Numbered from the stretch's first letter, positions 8,298-18,551 are shown. The stretch is DNA of 64,000 nucleotides from Idiomarina sp. PL1-037 (GCF_034422975.1 NZ_CP139873.1:1860001-1924000), one strand, 5' to 3'. The notes: a model not told the origin generated them from the sequence alone. Translations and numbers: made by a program.

Positions 8298-10306
8298 TCT
8301 CTGAGCAGTTCAGTTAACGCATTTTCATCTAGTATATCGAGCCCAAGGGACTGGGCTTTGGTCAGTTTTGACCCGGAATTTTCCCCGGCAACCAGCGCGG
8401 TTGTTTTTTTAGAAACACTGGAAGCAACTTTCGCCCCTAACGCCTCTAAAGCAGACTTCGCTTCGTCACGAGTCATGGCCGACAAGGTACCGGTAATAAC
8501 GTAGGTATTGCCGGATAAACGATCACTTTGCACGGAGCTTACCTCGTCCCCCTCAGGCCAGGAGATAAACTCACGCAACTCCTTGACCACCTGCTGGTTG
8601 TGGGGTTCATGGAAAAAAGACACAATGTGCTTAGCGACGACAGCACCAACATCCGGAACTTCCTGTAGCTGTTCACTTTCAGCGGCAACTAAAGCATCCA
8701 GGTTTTTGAAATGATTCGCCAGCGCGTTAGCCGTCGCTTCCCCTACTTCCCGAATACCTAATGCATAGATAAAGCGAGCTAAGGTTGTTTCCTGCGTCGA
8801 TTTAATAGAATTTCGTAGATTTTCAGCAGACTTAGCGCCCATTCGCGGCAAAGTTGCTAACTCGGCTTTGGACAGACGATAAAGATCGGCCGGTGATTTT
8901 ATCCAGTCCCGCTCCACCAGTTGCTCGACAATTTTATCGCCTAAACCATCAATATCCATGGCTTTACGGGAAGCAAAGTGTTTAATCGCTTCCTTTCGCT
9001 GAGCCGCGCAGTACAAACCACCGCTACAGCGGGCAACGGCTTCGCCCTCAACGCGTTCAATTTCGGATTCACAAATCGGGCAATGTTGAGGAAATTCAAT
9101 TGCCTCAGTGCTATCAGGACGTTTATCTTTTATGACGCTGACCACTTGCGGAATAACATCGCCCGCGCGGCGAATACTGACACAGTCGCCAACACGCACG
9201 CCCAATCGTTCAATTTCATCCGCATTATGCAAAGTCGCATTAGATACTGTAACACCGCCCACATTAACGGGCTCTAAGCGCGCTACGGGCGTTATCGCGC
9301 CAGTACGGCCAACTTGAAAGTCAACTCCGGTAATGGTCGTCAGTTGTTCCTGAGCAGGAAATTTTCGTGCGATAGCCCAGCGCGGCGCTCGTGCGACAAA
9401 GCCTAAATCCTGTTGCAGACGAATAGAATCCACTTTAAAAACTACGCCATCAATATCGTAATTTAACCTCTCCCGGCGATCTAAAATAGCTTCGTAGTAG
9501 TCGTCACACCCCTGCACGGAATCGACCGTTTTTATTTCGATATTGACCGGCAGTCCCCAGTCTTTCAGCTGCAGCAAACGCTGGTGATGACTGTCGGGAA
9601 GCTGCGTGGCTTCTGATATTAACCCGAGACTGTAAGCATAAAAATGCAAAGGGCGTTTTGCGGTAATTCTGGAGTCTAACTGGCGTAAACTGCCTGCCGC
9701 TGCGTTACGGGGGTTAGCAAAGACCTTTTCTTCGCGCCGCCGGGCTTGCTCATTAAAGCGCTCGAAAGCCCCCAATGGCATAACCACTTCACCCCGTACT
9801 TCCAGTCGCTCCGGGACATTACCAGAGAGCTTTAACGGCACATTGCGTATGGTCTTAACGTTCTCGGTAATATCTTCACCGCTTTGTCCATCGCCACGAG
9901 TCGCTCCACGCACTAACAGGCCTTTTTCGTACAGTAGACTCACCGCAGCACCATCAAGCTTAGGCTCACAACAAAAAGTCACGGTTTGATTAGTATCCAG
10001 CCGCTGTTCAACACGCTTGCTAAAAGCTTCAAATTCATCGACAGAAAAAGCGTTATCCAGTGACAACATGGGGACTTCGTGTTGAACACTTCTAAATTTG
10101 CCTAAGGGTTTACCCCCTACTTTCATCGTTGGAGACTGGGCACTTTTTAAATCCGGGTGCTCAGTTTCCAGGTTTTTCAGTTCCCGAAAAAGACGATCAT
10201 ATTCAGCATCCGGCACTGACGGTTCGTCATTCTCATAATATTCCTGGTTGTAACGATTAAGTAATTGCTCCAGCTCTTGCATGCGCTGGTGAACAGACTG
10301 ATTCAT
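8294..10306 (-). CDS. ligA: NAD-dependent DNA ligase
   Basis: 670 aa, the usual LigA length (E. coli 671). In order: Ia and adenylation domain with the AMP-accepting Lys in CEPKLDGAA, OB fold, four-Cys zinc finger (CPICESE ... CSGGLYC), helix-hairpin-helix region (LPRMGAKSAENL and EVPDVGAVVA), and C-terminal BRCT domain with a conserved TGTLS/Trp-less core. It seals nicks in replication and repair using NAD+. It follows zipA by 12 nt on the same strand, as in many gammaproteobacteria. Confidence 0.97.
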   Translation of the reverse strand: MNQSVHQRMQELEQLLNRYNQEYYENDEPSVPDAEYDRLFRELKNLETEHPDLKSAQSPTMKVGGKPLGKFRSVQHEVPMLSLDNAFSVDEFEAFSKRVEQRLDTNQTVTFCCEPKLDGAAVSLLYEKGLLVRGATRGDGQSGEDITENVKTIRNVPLKLSGNVPERLEVRGEVVMPLGAFERFNEQARRREEKVFANPRNAAAGSLRQLDSRITAKRPLHFYAYSLGLISEATQLPDSHHQRLLQLKDWGLPVNIEIKTVDSVQGCDDYYEAILDRRERLNYDIDGVVFKVDSIRLQQDLGFVARAPRWAIARKFPAQEQLTTITGVDFQVGRTGAITPVARLEPVNVGGVTVSNATLHNADEIERLGVRVGDCVSIRRAGDVIPQVVSVIKDKRPDSTEAIEFPQHCPICESEIERVEGEAVARCSGGLYCAAQRKEAIKHFASRKAMDIDGLGDKIVEQLVERDWIKSPADLYRLSKAELATLPRMGAKSAENLRNSIKSTQETTLARFIYALGIREVGEATANALANHFKNLDALVAAESEQLQEVPDVGAVVAKHIVSFFHEPHNQQVVKELREFISWPEGDEVSSVQSDRLSGNTYVITGTLSAMTRDEAKSALEALGAKVASSVSKKTTALVAGENSGSKLTKAQSLGLDILDENALTELLRD

Positions 10307-10318
10307 AATGACCTGTAA

Positions 10319-11290
10319 TTAAGCTGAGTGTTTACGTTCAAATTCACGAATACGCTGGCGTGCTTCGTGAATCGACTGACGGGTCAATAATTGACGCTGG
10401 CCATCCAGAACCTGCCCCTGAGGAATTTCGGTAGCGAGTTTTTTAGCCGCATTCAACATCATATTAAAGGCTTGCTGACCGTCAAATTTCATGGGTAAGG
10501 CCATAAAAAACGCGACGCCGTCGGTTTCAAAGTTTTCCATATTATCCAGGTCAAACGTGCCGGGGTTGAACATGTTGGCGACACTAAAAATCATTGGTCC
10601 GGTGCCTGCGGTGTTTTCATAGCGGTGGAAAATACCCAGCTCGCCAAATTTACAGCCCAGCTCAGTCATCATTTGCAATAATACTGCGCCCTGTACAGGT
10701 CCTTTAACATGTAACGCAATAACTTCTTCCGGAGCTGATTCAAAATCATCAGTCGTATCTGCACTGACTTTTGGTTCTGGTTCTTGCTCTTGCTCAGGCG
10801 CCTGCACCGACTCTTGCAAAGAGCTCTGTTCGGCTGCACTTTTATAAGACTCATTCGGCTCAGAGGTAACATCCCCATCAAACTTAAGCTCGGTTTGTTC
10901 TACTTCAACCGGTTCATCGTTACTGACTCGCATAGACGGCAATGAGTCAGACATATCGTCCTCATTGCTAAGATCCATAGACATCTGCTCAACAGCGTCG
11001 GCATCATCGTCTTCTACTATCGAATTCCTGTGCGACGAGGTTTTTGCTTTTGGCTCAAAAGCTTGTTCATCATTGTAGCCGCCACCGGTCCCCTCTTTCT
11101 TTAAAACCCGAACTTCGCCAATACCGTCGTCGTCAAAACGGGACGATTGCTGCTGGCGATTTTCTGCAACCCGTTGTTCACGCTGTCGTTGTTGCTGGTT
11201 ACCTTTACGTATCTTCCATACGCCATGCGCAACAATACCTGCGATTGCCAGGATCCCAAGAATACTGAGGGTTATTTGTAAACTGCCCAT
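10319..11290 (-). CDS. zipA: Cell division protein ZipA
   Basis: 323 aa. An N-terminal transmembrane anchor (about 3-25, GSLQITLSILGILAIAGIV) is followed by a basic patch, then a long acidic Glu/Asp/Ser/Gln-rich linker (about 50-190). The C-terminal ZipA domain (about 190-318) begins EVIALHVKGPVQGAVLLQMM and binds the FtsZ C-terminal tail. The protein tethers FtsZ filaments to the inner membrane at the division site. It sits between smc (24 nt upstream) and ligA (12 nt downstream), a probable smc-zipA-ligA operon. Confidence 0.95.
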   Translation of the reverse strand: MGSLQITLSILGILAIAGIVAHGVWKIRKGNQQQRQREQRVAENRQQQSSRFDDDGIGEVRVLKKEGTGGGYNDEQAFEPKAKTSSHRNSIVEDDDADAVEQMSMDLSNEDDMSDSLPSMRVSNDEPVEVEQTELKFDGDVTSEPNESYKSAAEQSSLQESVQAPEQEQEPEPKVSADTTDDFESAPEEVIALHVKGPVQGAVLLQMMTELGCKFGELGIFHRYENTAGTGPMIFSVANMFNPGTFDLDNMENFETDGVAFFMALPMKFDGQQAFNMMLNAAKKLATEIPQGQVLDGQRQLLTRQSIHEARQRIREFERKHSA

Positions 11291-11314
11291 TTTTGCTCCA
11301 TCAAGCTTATTTTG

Positions 11315-14300
11315 TTATCCGGCGTCTGTCATCGCCACAGCCTGTTCAACATCAACCGCCACCAATCTCGAAACGCCCGCTTCCTGCATTGTAACCCCTG
11401 CCAGGTGGGTAGCCATTTCCATGGCCACTTTATTGTGGCTGATATAAATAAATTGCACCGATTCGGACATTTCACTCACCAAACGGCAGAACCGTCCTAC
11501 GTTGGCATCATCTAATGGCGCATCAACCTCATCTAACAGGCAAAAAGGTGCCGGGTTCAAGCGAAATATCGCGAATACCAATGATAATGCGGTCAGTGCC
11601 TTTTCTCCACCGCTAAGCAAATGAATTGTACTGTTTTTCTTCCCCGGCGGTCTTGCCATAATAGTAACCCCAGTTTCCAGCAAGTCATCATCGGTAAGTT
11701 CAAGAGTGGCGCTGCCACCACCAAAAACTTTCGGAAACAGAATTTGTAAATCATGGTTTATCGCGTCAAAAGTGGTTTTAAACCGATGTCGCGTTTCCTT
11801 ATCAATCTTACGAATCGCCGCTTCTAAAGTGTCTAACGCCGATGATAGATCATCCACCTGCTGGTCGAGGTACTGTTTACGTTCTCTTTGCGCTTCGGCT
11901 TCATCAATTGCCGCCAGGTTAATAGCGCCTAAGCGTTTTATTTTATTTTGTATTGACTCCAGGTCTTGCTGCCATTGCTTCTCGTCAGCGTCGGAGGACA
12001 GCTCTTCCAGTATACTTTTCAATGTAAGGCCTGTTTCAGCCAAAGTTTCCAGTACAGCCTGACTGCGTTCCTGCAATTTTACCTGCTCAATTTCAGTGCT
12101 CTGCATTGCCTCTTTGGCCTGCCCTATTTTGGCCTGAATTGCAGATTGTCCCTGAGTTATTTGCTGCAAGTCGTGCTCTAACCGCGACAATTGCTGGCGT
12201 TGCTCCTGCAACTGTTCCGCAACTTCACCACGCTTATCCAACAGCTCGGTTAACTGTTCATCGAGTGCACTTTCATTTTCATCCGTGTCTGCAGTCTGCT
12301 GCTCACTTCGTTCCTGCAAAAGTTGCTGGTAGCGTTGTTCACTGCGTTGCAGTAATTTCTGCAACTGTGCGGCCTGAGCCTGTAAATTCTGCTGTTGCAG
12401 CGTCATCTGCTGCTGTTGGCTGCGCAATTGCTGTAACTGCTCATCTTCGGCACGAACTTGAGACTCCAGTTGCTCACCGTAGTCTTCATCAACCTGCTCC
12501 GTTTGCTCCATTAACAGTTCAAACTCTTCCAACTGCATTTCAACCTGCTGTTGCTGCTCAGCAGCATCTTCCGCATGCAATCGTTGCTCTTGCTGCTTAT
12601 CTTGCAGGCTCTTTAACTGCTGCTGTATTTGCTCGGCCTGCTGTAAGTTCCACTGCAGCCGCTCTTCAACTTTACCTTGCTCGTTACGAATCTGCTGGAC
12701 TTGATGCTGAACCTGCTCTAGCTGCTCTTGCGCCTGCTCAACCTGCGTCTGAGTTTGCTCCAGCTGCGCTTCACTTGCAGACAACCTGGAAGCCAGCACC
12801 TGCAGTTGTTCTAGTAAGTTTTGGCGCTGTGTCTGCAGGTGAAGAACACTGTTATCCTCGTCAACTCGAGCCGCGATAAAACCGTCCTGCCAATACCAGT
12901 TGCCGGCTTTCGATACCGCAAAACTGGCGTTGCTTTGTTGCAATTGCTGCTCCGCGTTACTATCCTTCTCAATCGCCAGACACTGCTGCAACGGCGCCCA
13001 ATAACGTAGCGGACCTTTAACTTTACTGGCCAGAGACCAGCTTTCAGGTTCTTGCCCACTCACAGGCCACACCAGCTTCACCCCGGAAACCGCTTCCAGT
13101 TCTTCCGGCGCTTGTTCCAGAACCACGGCATCCAGCCAGTCGTAAGCCAGCTGTTCAACCGCCATTTCCCAGCCACTTTCAGCCTGAAGTAATTCCCTTA
13201 CCTTCAAACTGTCTGGATAGTTTTCCTGTAACCATTTTTCGCTGCGGCTGTCGTTATTTTGTTTCCCTTCCAGCAGTTGCTCAATGGCGGTTAACTGAGC
13301 CTGAGCTTTGTCTTGTTGTTGTTGATTCTGTCGGTGTTGTTGCTGCTGATCTTTAAACGCTTGCTGCAGAGTCTGCAGTTGCTGCTTACTGTTCTGATAC
13401 CGAGTTTCTTCCTGCTCCAGCTGACGTTTTAGTTCGACCAGAGCCTGTTCGTTCTCGTCAACAGATAATGTTTGTTCCTGTTGCTGCAACTCTTGTTGCT
13501 GGCTGTGAAATTGCTCCACTTGTTGCAGCGCGTACTGTTGGCTCTGTTTCAGCTCCTGCAGCTTAAGTTGGGCCTGCTGTTGCTGTTTTTCGACATCGCG
13601 TTGCTGCTGTTGCTGCTGTCGTTGTTGTTGCTGCCACTGGCGCCATTGCTCATTGGCTTGCCGAGATTGTTCAGCCACGCTTTCCAGCTGTTCCTCAACT
13701 TGCTCCAGCTGAGGTTCCAGCATCAGTTGCTGTTCTTCCAGTTGTTCTCTTTGCAGCCGATCACCCGCCAGTTGCTCATCTAGCTGGCTTATTTCTTCGT
13801 TCAACTGCTGCTGTCGCTGGCTGCGCTGCTCTTTTAGCTCTTGCTGATGTTTCAGAGTTTGCTCAATACGGGTAATTTCATTACCCACTGAAAACATGTG
13901 CTCCTGCGACTGCTCTACGCTGTCACGCGCCTCTTCAGCCTGCTCTTTCAGTTCAATAGCACCCCGTTCATCACCACTTTGCTGTGCCTGCCAGCGTTCA
14001 AGCTCTGTTTGCTGTTCAGCGTATTGCGCCTGCAACTGCTGTCGCTGATTATCCAGTTTCAGCCAGCGCAGGGCCTGCAATTCGCCTTTAAATTTCCGCT
14101 CACTGGCTTTCAGTTCTTTATAACGAATGGCAGCCGCAGCCTGACGCTCCAGCTTCTCCAGCTGTTGACCGAGCTCCTCACGAACATCGCTCAGGCGCTC
14201 CAGGTTCTCGCGCGTATGCAACATCCGGTTTTCGGTTTCTTTGCGGCGCTCTTTGTACTTTGAAATGCCTGCGGCTTCTTCAATAAACACGCGCAGTTCC

Positions 14301-14773
14301 TGCGGGCGCGATTCAATCAGCCGGGAAATCATGCCCTGCTCAATAATCGCGTAACTGCGCGGACCCAGCCCGGTTCCCAGAAATAAATCGGTAATATCGC
14401 GGCGGCGGCAACGGCTGCCGTTCAAAAAATAGTTCGACTGGCCGTCACGGGTCACCAGCCGCTTAACCGAAATTTCATTAAACGCAGCATACTCGCCCTG
14501 AATGCGCCCAGAACTGTTATCAAAAACCAGTTCAACACTGGCCTGAGAAACCGGTTTACGGGCATTCGAGCCATTAAAAATTACGTCACTCATGGCATCG
14601 CCACGCAAGTTTTTTGCTGAACTTTCACCCAGCACCCAGCGCACAGCATCAATCACATTGGATTTGCCACAGCCATTCGGACCGACGACACAGGTCATTT
14701 GGTCAGGAAAAGGAACTTTCGTTGGATCAACAAAGGATTTAAAGCCAACTAATTTGATGTGTTTTAGGCGCAT
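11315..14773 (-). CDS. smc: Chromosome segregation SMC ATPase
   Basis: 1152 aa, typical for bacterial Smc. The N-terminal head carries Walker A GPNGCGKSN. The C-terminal head carries the ABC signature LLSGGEKALTAL and Walker B FCLLDEVDAPLDDANV. Two long coiled coils flank a hinge region (about 500-650). The coils are extremely rich in glutamine, with runs such as QQQQQQ, which gives CAG/CTG-rich DNA. Smc with ScpA and ScpB (both at 59.0-60.4 kb) forms the condensin that organises and separates the chromosome. Presence of this set suggests the cell lacks MukBEF. It probably heads an operon with zipA and ligA. Confidence 0.97.
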   Translation of the reverse strand: MRLKHIKLVGFKSFVDPTKVPFPDQMTCVVGPNGCGKSNVIDAVRWVLGESSAKNLRGDAMSDVIFNGSNARKPVSQASVELVFDNSSGRIQGEYAAFNEISVKRLVTRDGQSNYFLNGSRCRRRDITDLFLGTGLGPRSYAIIEQGMISRLIESRPQELRVFIEEAAGISKYKERRKETENRMLHTRENLERLSDVREELGQQLEKLERQAAAAIRYKELKASERKFKGELQALRWLKLDNQRQQLQAQYAEQQTELERWQAQQSGDERGAIELKEQAEEARDSVEQSQEHMFSVGNEITRIEQTLKHQQELKEQRSQRQQQLNEEISQLDEQLAGDRLQREQLEEQQLMLEPQLEQVEEQLESVAEQSRQANEQWRQWQQQQRQQQQQQRDVEKQQQQAQLKLQELKQSQQYALQQVEQFHSQQQELQQQEQTLSVDENEQALVELKRQLEQEETRYQNSKQQLQTLQQAFKDQQQQHRQNQQQQDKAQAQLTAIEQLLEGKQNNDSRSEKWLQENYPDSLKVRELLQAESGWEMAVEQLAYDWLDAVVLEQAPEELEAVSGVKLVWPVSGQEPESWSLASKVKGPLRYWAPLQQCLAIEKDSNAEQQLQQSNASFAVSKAGNWYWQDGFIAARVDEDNSVLHLQTQRQNLLEQLQVLASRLSASEAQLEQTQTQVEQAQEQLEQVQHQVQQIRNEQGKVEERLQWNLQQAEQIQQQLKSLQDKQQEQRLHAEDAAEQQQQVEMQLEEFELLMEQTEQVDEDYGEQLESQVRAEDEQLQQLRSQQQQMTLQQQNLQAQAAQLQKLLQRSEQRYQQLLQERSEQQTADTDENESALDEQLTELLDKRGEVAEQLQEQRQQLSRLEHDLQQITQGQSAIQAKIGQAKEAMQSTEIEQVKLQERSQAVLETLAETGLTLKSILEELSSDADEKQWQQDLESIQNKIKRLGAINLAAIDEAEAQRERKQYLDQQVDDLSSALDTLEAAIRKIDKETRHRFKTTFDAINHDLQILFPKVFGGGSATLELTDDDLLETGVTIMARPPGKKNSTIHLLSGGEKALTALSLVFAIFRLNPAPFCLLDEVDAPLDDANVGRFCRLVSEMSESVQFIYISHNKVAMEMATHLAGVTMQEAGVSRLVAVDVEQAVAMTDAG

Positions 14774-14918
14774 TCAGTTGTTTTTATTATCAATTTAATA
14801 CGACGGTTTATTATCACAAGACTCTAGCAGATCCGGTAGCCATTTGTAACAATTTAGCCCGCACAGTGCCATTGTATTGCCTTATTATACTAAGCAAATT
14901 AAAACCTCTGGAGTTTTC

Positions 14919-15659
14919 ATGCAAAAAGCAGCCTACAGTAATTCTGGATTAGCTTATATAGGACGCGGTTTAGAGCTTATTCGAACCAAAGGTTTGCGCC
15001 GCTATGTCGTGGTGCCTATTCTGACCAACCTTATCCTGTTCTCGCTTGCTTTCAGTTGGCTGTATGCTGAGGTGGACTACTGGCTGAACCGCTTTATGGC
15101 CTGGTTGCCCGACTTCTTTCAGTGGCTCGAGTTTATTTTATGGCCATTGGCGGTTATTACCATTATTGCGCTCTTCTCGTTTATTTTTAGTACCATCATG
15201 CATTTAATTGCAGCCCCTTTTAACGGGCTTCTGGCAGAAAAAGTAGAACGCTATGAAAGTGGCGAGACCTTAGGCGACGAGGGTTTCCTGGGTCTGTTTA
15301 AAGATATTCCGCGTACGCTAAAACGCGAAATGCAAAAACTTATGTACTACATTCCGCGGGCGCTCGGTTTCTTTCTGTTGTCGCTGGTTATTCCGGTTAT
15401 TGGACAGGTACTTTGGTATGTCTTTGTCTGCTGGATGATGTCGATACAATACTTAGATTACCCGTTCGACAATCATAAGCTGTCGTTTCCGCGTATGCGT
15501 TCTGAATTACACCGACAACGCAGTAAAACGCTGGGCTTTGGATTCGGGGTCACCGTACTGACCATGATACCGCTGATTAACCTGATTATTATGCCGCTGG
15601 CGGTTTGTGGAGCAACCTCACTGTGGGTTGATCATTATCGTCGCAGCGCATTAGGTTGA
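14919..15659 (+). CDS. cysZ: Sulfate permease CysZ
   Basis: 246 aa from ATG 14919, which has CTGGAG upstream and begins MQKAAYSNSGLAYIGRGLE, the usual CysZ opening; an in-frame ATG at 14877 is less likely. Four or more hydrophobic segments are visible (about 28-50, 65-95, 150-185 and 205-235), and the conserved family segment QYLDYPFDNHKLSF is present. CysZ brings sulfate into the cytoplasm for cysteine synthesis. It lies near zipA as in E. coli, though here smc-zipA-ligA are on the other strand. CysB, the usual regulator, is encoded at 22.2-23.2 kb. Confidence 0.93.
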   Translation: MQKAAYSNSGLAYIGRGLELIRTKGLRRYVVVPILTNLILFSLAFSWLYAEVDYWLNRFMAWLPDFFQWLEFILWPLAVITIIALFSFIFSTIMHLIAAPFNGLLAEKVERYESGETLGDEGFLGLFKDIPRTLKREMQKLMYYIPRALGFFLLSLVIPVIGQVLWYVFVCWMMSIQYLDYPFDNHKLSFPRMRSELHRQRSKTLGFGFGVTVLTMIPLINLIIMPLAVCGATSLWVDHYRRSALG

Positions 15660-15668
15660 TAAAAACAA

Positions 15669-15692
15669 ACGACTGAGCTTTGGCTCAGTCGT
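15669..15692. terminator. Bidirectional terminator between cysZ and rmuC
   Basis: A perfect 10-bp stem ACGACTGAGC/GCTCAGTCGT with a 4-nt loop, flanked by an A tract on the left and TTTTT on the right. It serves cysZ rightward and rmuC leftward; the rmuC stop codon (15685-15687) lies inside the right arm. Confidence 0.9.
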
Positions 15693-17025
15693 TTTTCTTA
15701 TCTGCACCATCGGATTTAATACCTTCCGGAGAGGTTTCTTCGGAATCAAGGTAATCCGGGTTTAACCGTTTATTAGTTTGCACACCCATTTGACGGAATT
15801 TATCGACCCGCCCGATGAGATTACCGCGCCCCGTACTCAGTTTTTTCATCGCTTCCTGATAACGGTTATCCAGAGTCTGCAGGCCATTACCTATTTTCTC
15901 TAAGTCTTCCACAAAGCCCACAAACTTGTCGTACAAACGTGCAGCATCGGTCGCTATTTTTTCAGCGTTCTGATTCTGATACTCATACTGCCAGATGTTA
16001 TGCACCGTACGCAGAGCAACCAGTAGGTTAGTCGGGCTTACCAGCATAATCTGGTTATCCAGCGCCAGCCGGATAAGCTCCGGGTCTCTGTCAACTGCCA
16101 GCAAGAACGCCGGTTCAATCGGAATAAACATCAACACATAATCCAGCGTGCGCAGCCCTTCCAACTGATGGTAGCTCTTTTTACCCAACTGTTTTATGTG
16201 TTGCTTCAGCGACTGAACGTGCTCGTTTAACGCTCGTTCACGTTCTGCGTCGTCGTCAGAATTAAAATACCGCTCATAGGCCGACAAACTGACTTTCGAG
16301 TCAATAACCACGTCTTTTTTATTCGGCAAGTGCACAATCACATCCGGCTTAAATGACTTACCTTCTTCGTCGCGGTGATGCGCCTGGGTCTGATACTCAT
16401 GCCCTTCACGCAGGCCAGACTGCTCCAGAATACGCTCCAGTACCACTTCGCCCCAGTTACCTTGTTGCTTAGTGTCGCCTTTTAATGCACGGGTTAAGGC
16501 TTCGGCCTCAGACGCCATTTGACGATTCAAATCCTTAAGCGACATCACTTCATTTTTAAGTGCCGAGCGCTCTTTGGTCTCATCGGTATACTGCTGAGTA
16601 ATTTGCTTTTTAAACGCATCAATTTGCTGTTTGAACGGCTCTAACGTTGCCTGTAACGACTGCTGGTGATGCTGCTGCAACCCTTTGGACTTCTCATCAA
16701 AAATACGGTTGGCTAAATTTTCAAACTGCTGGGTCAGACGTTCTTCGCTAACCTTCAGTAAATTCAGCTTTTCTTCTGCGGTTTTCTGCTCATGTTCAGC
16801 TCTGGCCAGAGTTTCACGCAAGCGGCTGTCTTTTTCATAGACTTCGAGCTGAAGTTCATCGACGCGCTCACGAAGAATGTCCGCGTCTTGCTCCAGTGCC
16901 GAATTTTGTTGCTCCGCCTGTAAACGCAAACGGCGTTGCTGTTGCCAAAGCAACAACAACGCCGCAACTACAGTCACAACCGGCACGCCTATTATTGCCA
17001 TCCATTGCCACAGTGCCAGCGACAT
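15685..17025 (-). CDS. rmuC: DNA recombination protein RmuC
   Basis: 446 aa. An N-terminal transmembrane helix (about 8-27) is followed by a coiled coil (about 28-180) and the RmuC domain (about 190-400) with GNWGEVVLERILEQSGLREG and the DVVIDSKVSLSAYERY segment typical of its restriction-endonuclease-like fold. RmuC limits inversions at short inverted repeats in E. coli; its exact reaction is not settled. It starts 2 nt after the fumarase stop on the same strand, so the two may be co-transcribed. The last codons lie inside the terminator hairpin. Confidence 0.94.
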   Translation of the reverse strand: MSLALWQWMAIIGVPVVTVVAALLLLWQQQRRLRLQAEQQNSALEQDADILRERVDELQLEVYEKDSRLRETLARAEHEQKTAEEKLNLLKVSEERLTQQFENLANRIFDEKSKGLQQHHQQSLQATLEPFKQQIDAFKKQITQQYTDETKERSALKNEVMSLKDLNRQMASEAEALTRALKGDTKQQGNWGEVVLERILEQSGLREGHEYQTQAHHRDEEGKSFKPDVIVHLPNKKDVVIDSKVSLSAYERYFNSDDDAERERALNEHVQSLKQHIKQLGKKSYHQLEGLRTLDYVLMFIPIEPAFLLAVDRDPELIRLALDNQIMLVSPTNLLVALRTVHNIWQYEYQNQNAEKIATDAARLYDKFVGFVEDLEKIGNGLQTLDNRYQEAMKKLSTGRGNLIGRVDKFRQMGVQTNKRLNPDYLDSEETSPEGIKSDGADKKND

Positions 17026-17027
17026 AA

Positions 17028-18551
17028 TTAAGCTCCTAGTTTTTCATTGAGGTCAGCAATTTTTGCTTTCCAAATAGCAGGCCCCTGCGTATGCGCATTT
17101 TGACCATCGCTATCCACAGCCACAGTCACCGGCATGTCTTCCACTTCAAATTCGTAAATAGCTTCCATACCCAAGTCTTCAAAAGCCACCACACGGGACT
17201 TTTTAATGGCTTTTGCTACCAGGTAAGCAGCGCCGCCAACGGCCATCAGGTAAACGGCTTTGTGCTTACGAATACTTTCCACGGCTTCGGGGCCACGCTC
17301 TGCTTTACCGACCATGCCAATAATACCGGCTTCTTCCAGCATCTGGTCCGTGAACTTATCCATACGCGTAGAGGTTGTCGGGCCAGCCGGCCCCACTACT
17401 TCGTCACCGACCGGGTCAACCGGACCAACGTAGTAAATAAAGCGGTTATTAAAATCAACCGGAAGCTCTTCACCGTTATCCAGCATACCTTTAATACGTT
17501 TGTGCGCCGCATCACGCCCAGTCAACAACTTGCCGGACAAGAGCACGGTTTCGCCCATTTTCCAGTCCTGAATGTCTTCTTTGGTCACTTCATCCAGGTT
17601 CACGCGACGAGCATCATCACCCAGCTCAAAAGTCACATCCGGCCAGTCTTCCAATTTCGGCGGAGTTAAATCTGCCGCGCCGTTGCCGTCTAACGTAAAG
17701 TGTACGTGACGGGTGGCCGCGCAGTTCGGAATTAAAGTCACCGGCTTAGAGGCCGCGTGGGTTGGCAGTGATTTAATTTTCACATCCAGCACCGTTGTTA
17801 AACCACCTAAACCCTGCGCGCCAATACCTAATGCGTTAACGCGGTTAAAAATTTCTAAACGCAGCTCTTCTTCGGCATTTTGCGGGCCTCGCTCAAGAAG
17901 CTCATGGATATCGACAGATTCCATCAACGACTCCTTTGCCAGTACCGCTGATTTTTCAGCCGTACCACCAATACCTATACCCAGCATACCAGGCGGGCAC
18001 CAACCAGCGCCCATCTTCGGCAAGGTTTCTACAATCCAGTCCGCAATAGAGTCACTGGGGTTCAGCATCGCCATTTTCGATTTATTCTCAGAACCACCAC
18101 CTTTTGCAGCGATCATCACTTCAACTTCATTACCCGGTACCATATCAATATGCACAACAGCCGGCGTGTTATCGCCGGTATTCTTTCGGGCGCCCGCCGG
18201 GTCTGCCACAATCGATGCACGCAGTGGGTTGTCCGGGTTGTTATAAGCGCGGCGAGTACCTTCATCCACCATTTGCTGAACCGTCAGATCAGTTTTATCC
18301 CACTGCACACCCATGCCCACTTTCACAAAACAGGTGACAATACCGGTGTCCTGACAAATTGGACGGTGCCCTTGTGCCGACATACGCGAGTTAGTCAGCA
18401 CCTGAGCGATGGCATTTTTCGCCGCTTCGCTCTCTTCACGCTGATATGCCTCGTCCAGTGCTTTAATAAAGTCCAGTGGGTGATAATAGGAAATGTACTG
18501 CAATGAATCGGCAATACTGTCAATAAAATCGGCCTGACGAATGGTGGTCAT
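17028..18551 (-). CDS. fumA: Fumarate hydratase, class I (iron-sulfur)
   Basis: 507 aa. It belongs to the oxygen-sensitive 4Fe-4S class that converts fumarate and L-malate in the TCA cycle. The N-terminal catalytic half shows CQDTGIVTCFVKVG, GGSENKSKMAML and LIPNCAATRHVHF, which supply cluster cysteines and substrate contacts. The C-terminal beta half carries YYVGPVDPVGDEVVGPAGPTTSTRMDKF. The length is slightly below FumA/FumB of E. coli (548). FumA and FumB cannot be distinguished by eye, so the symbol is provisional. It is divergent from pabB and immediately upstream of rmuC. Confidence 0.94.
   Translation of the reverse strand: MTTIRQADFIDSIADSLQYISYYHPLDFIKALDEAYQREESEAAKNAIAQVLTNSRMSAQGHRPICQDTGIVTCFVKVGMGVQWDKTDLTVQQMVDEGTRRAYNNPDNPLRASIVADPAGARKNTGDNTPAVVHIDMVPGNEVEVMIAAKGGGSENKSKMAMLNPSDSIADWIVETLPKMGAGWCPPGMLGIGIGGTAEKSAVLAKESLMESVDIHELLERGPQNAEEELRLEIFNRVNALGIGAQGLGGLTTVLDVKIKSLPTHAASKPVTLIPNCAATRHVHFTLDGNGAADLTPPKLEDWPDVTFELGDDARRVNLDEVTKEDIQDWKMGETVLLSGKLLTGRDAAHKRIKGMLDNGEELPVDFNNRFIYYVGPVDPVGDEVVGPAGPTTSTRMDKFTDQMLEEAGIIGMVGKAERGPEAVESIRKHKAVYLMAVGGAAYLVAKAIKKSRVVAFEDLGMEAIYEFEVEDMPVTVAVDSDGQNAHTQGPAIWKAKIADLNEKLGA

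Noticed and set aside
12106..12879. 257-codon open frame antisense to smc on the plus strand
   Set aside because: It lies wholly inside smc and is a by-product of the Gln-rich (CAG-biased) coding sequence; the Ala/Pro/Val-rich product has no domain or start signal.
17091..18246. Open frames of 192 and 177 codons antisense to fumarase
   Set aside because: Both are contained in a clearly coding fumarase gene and show no motif or ribosome-binding site.
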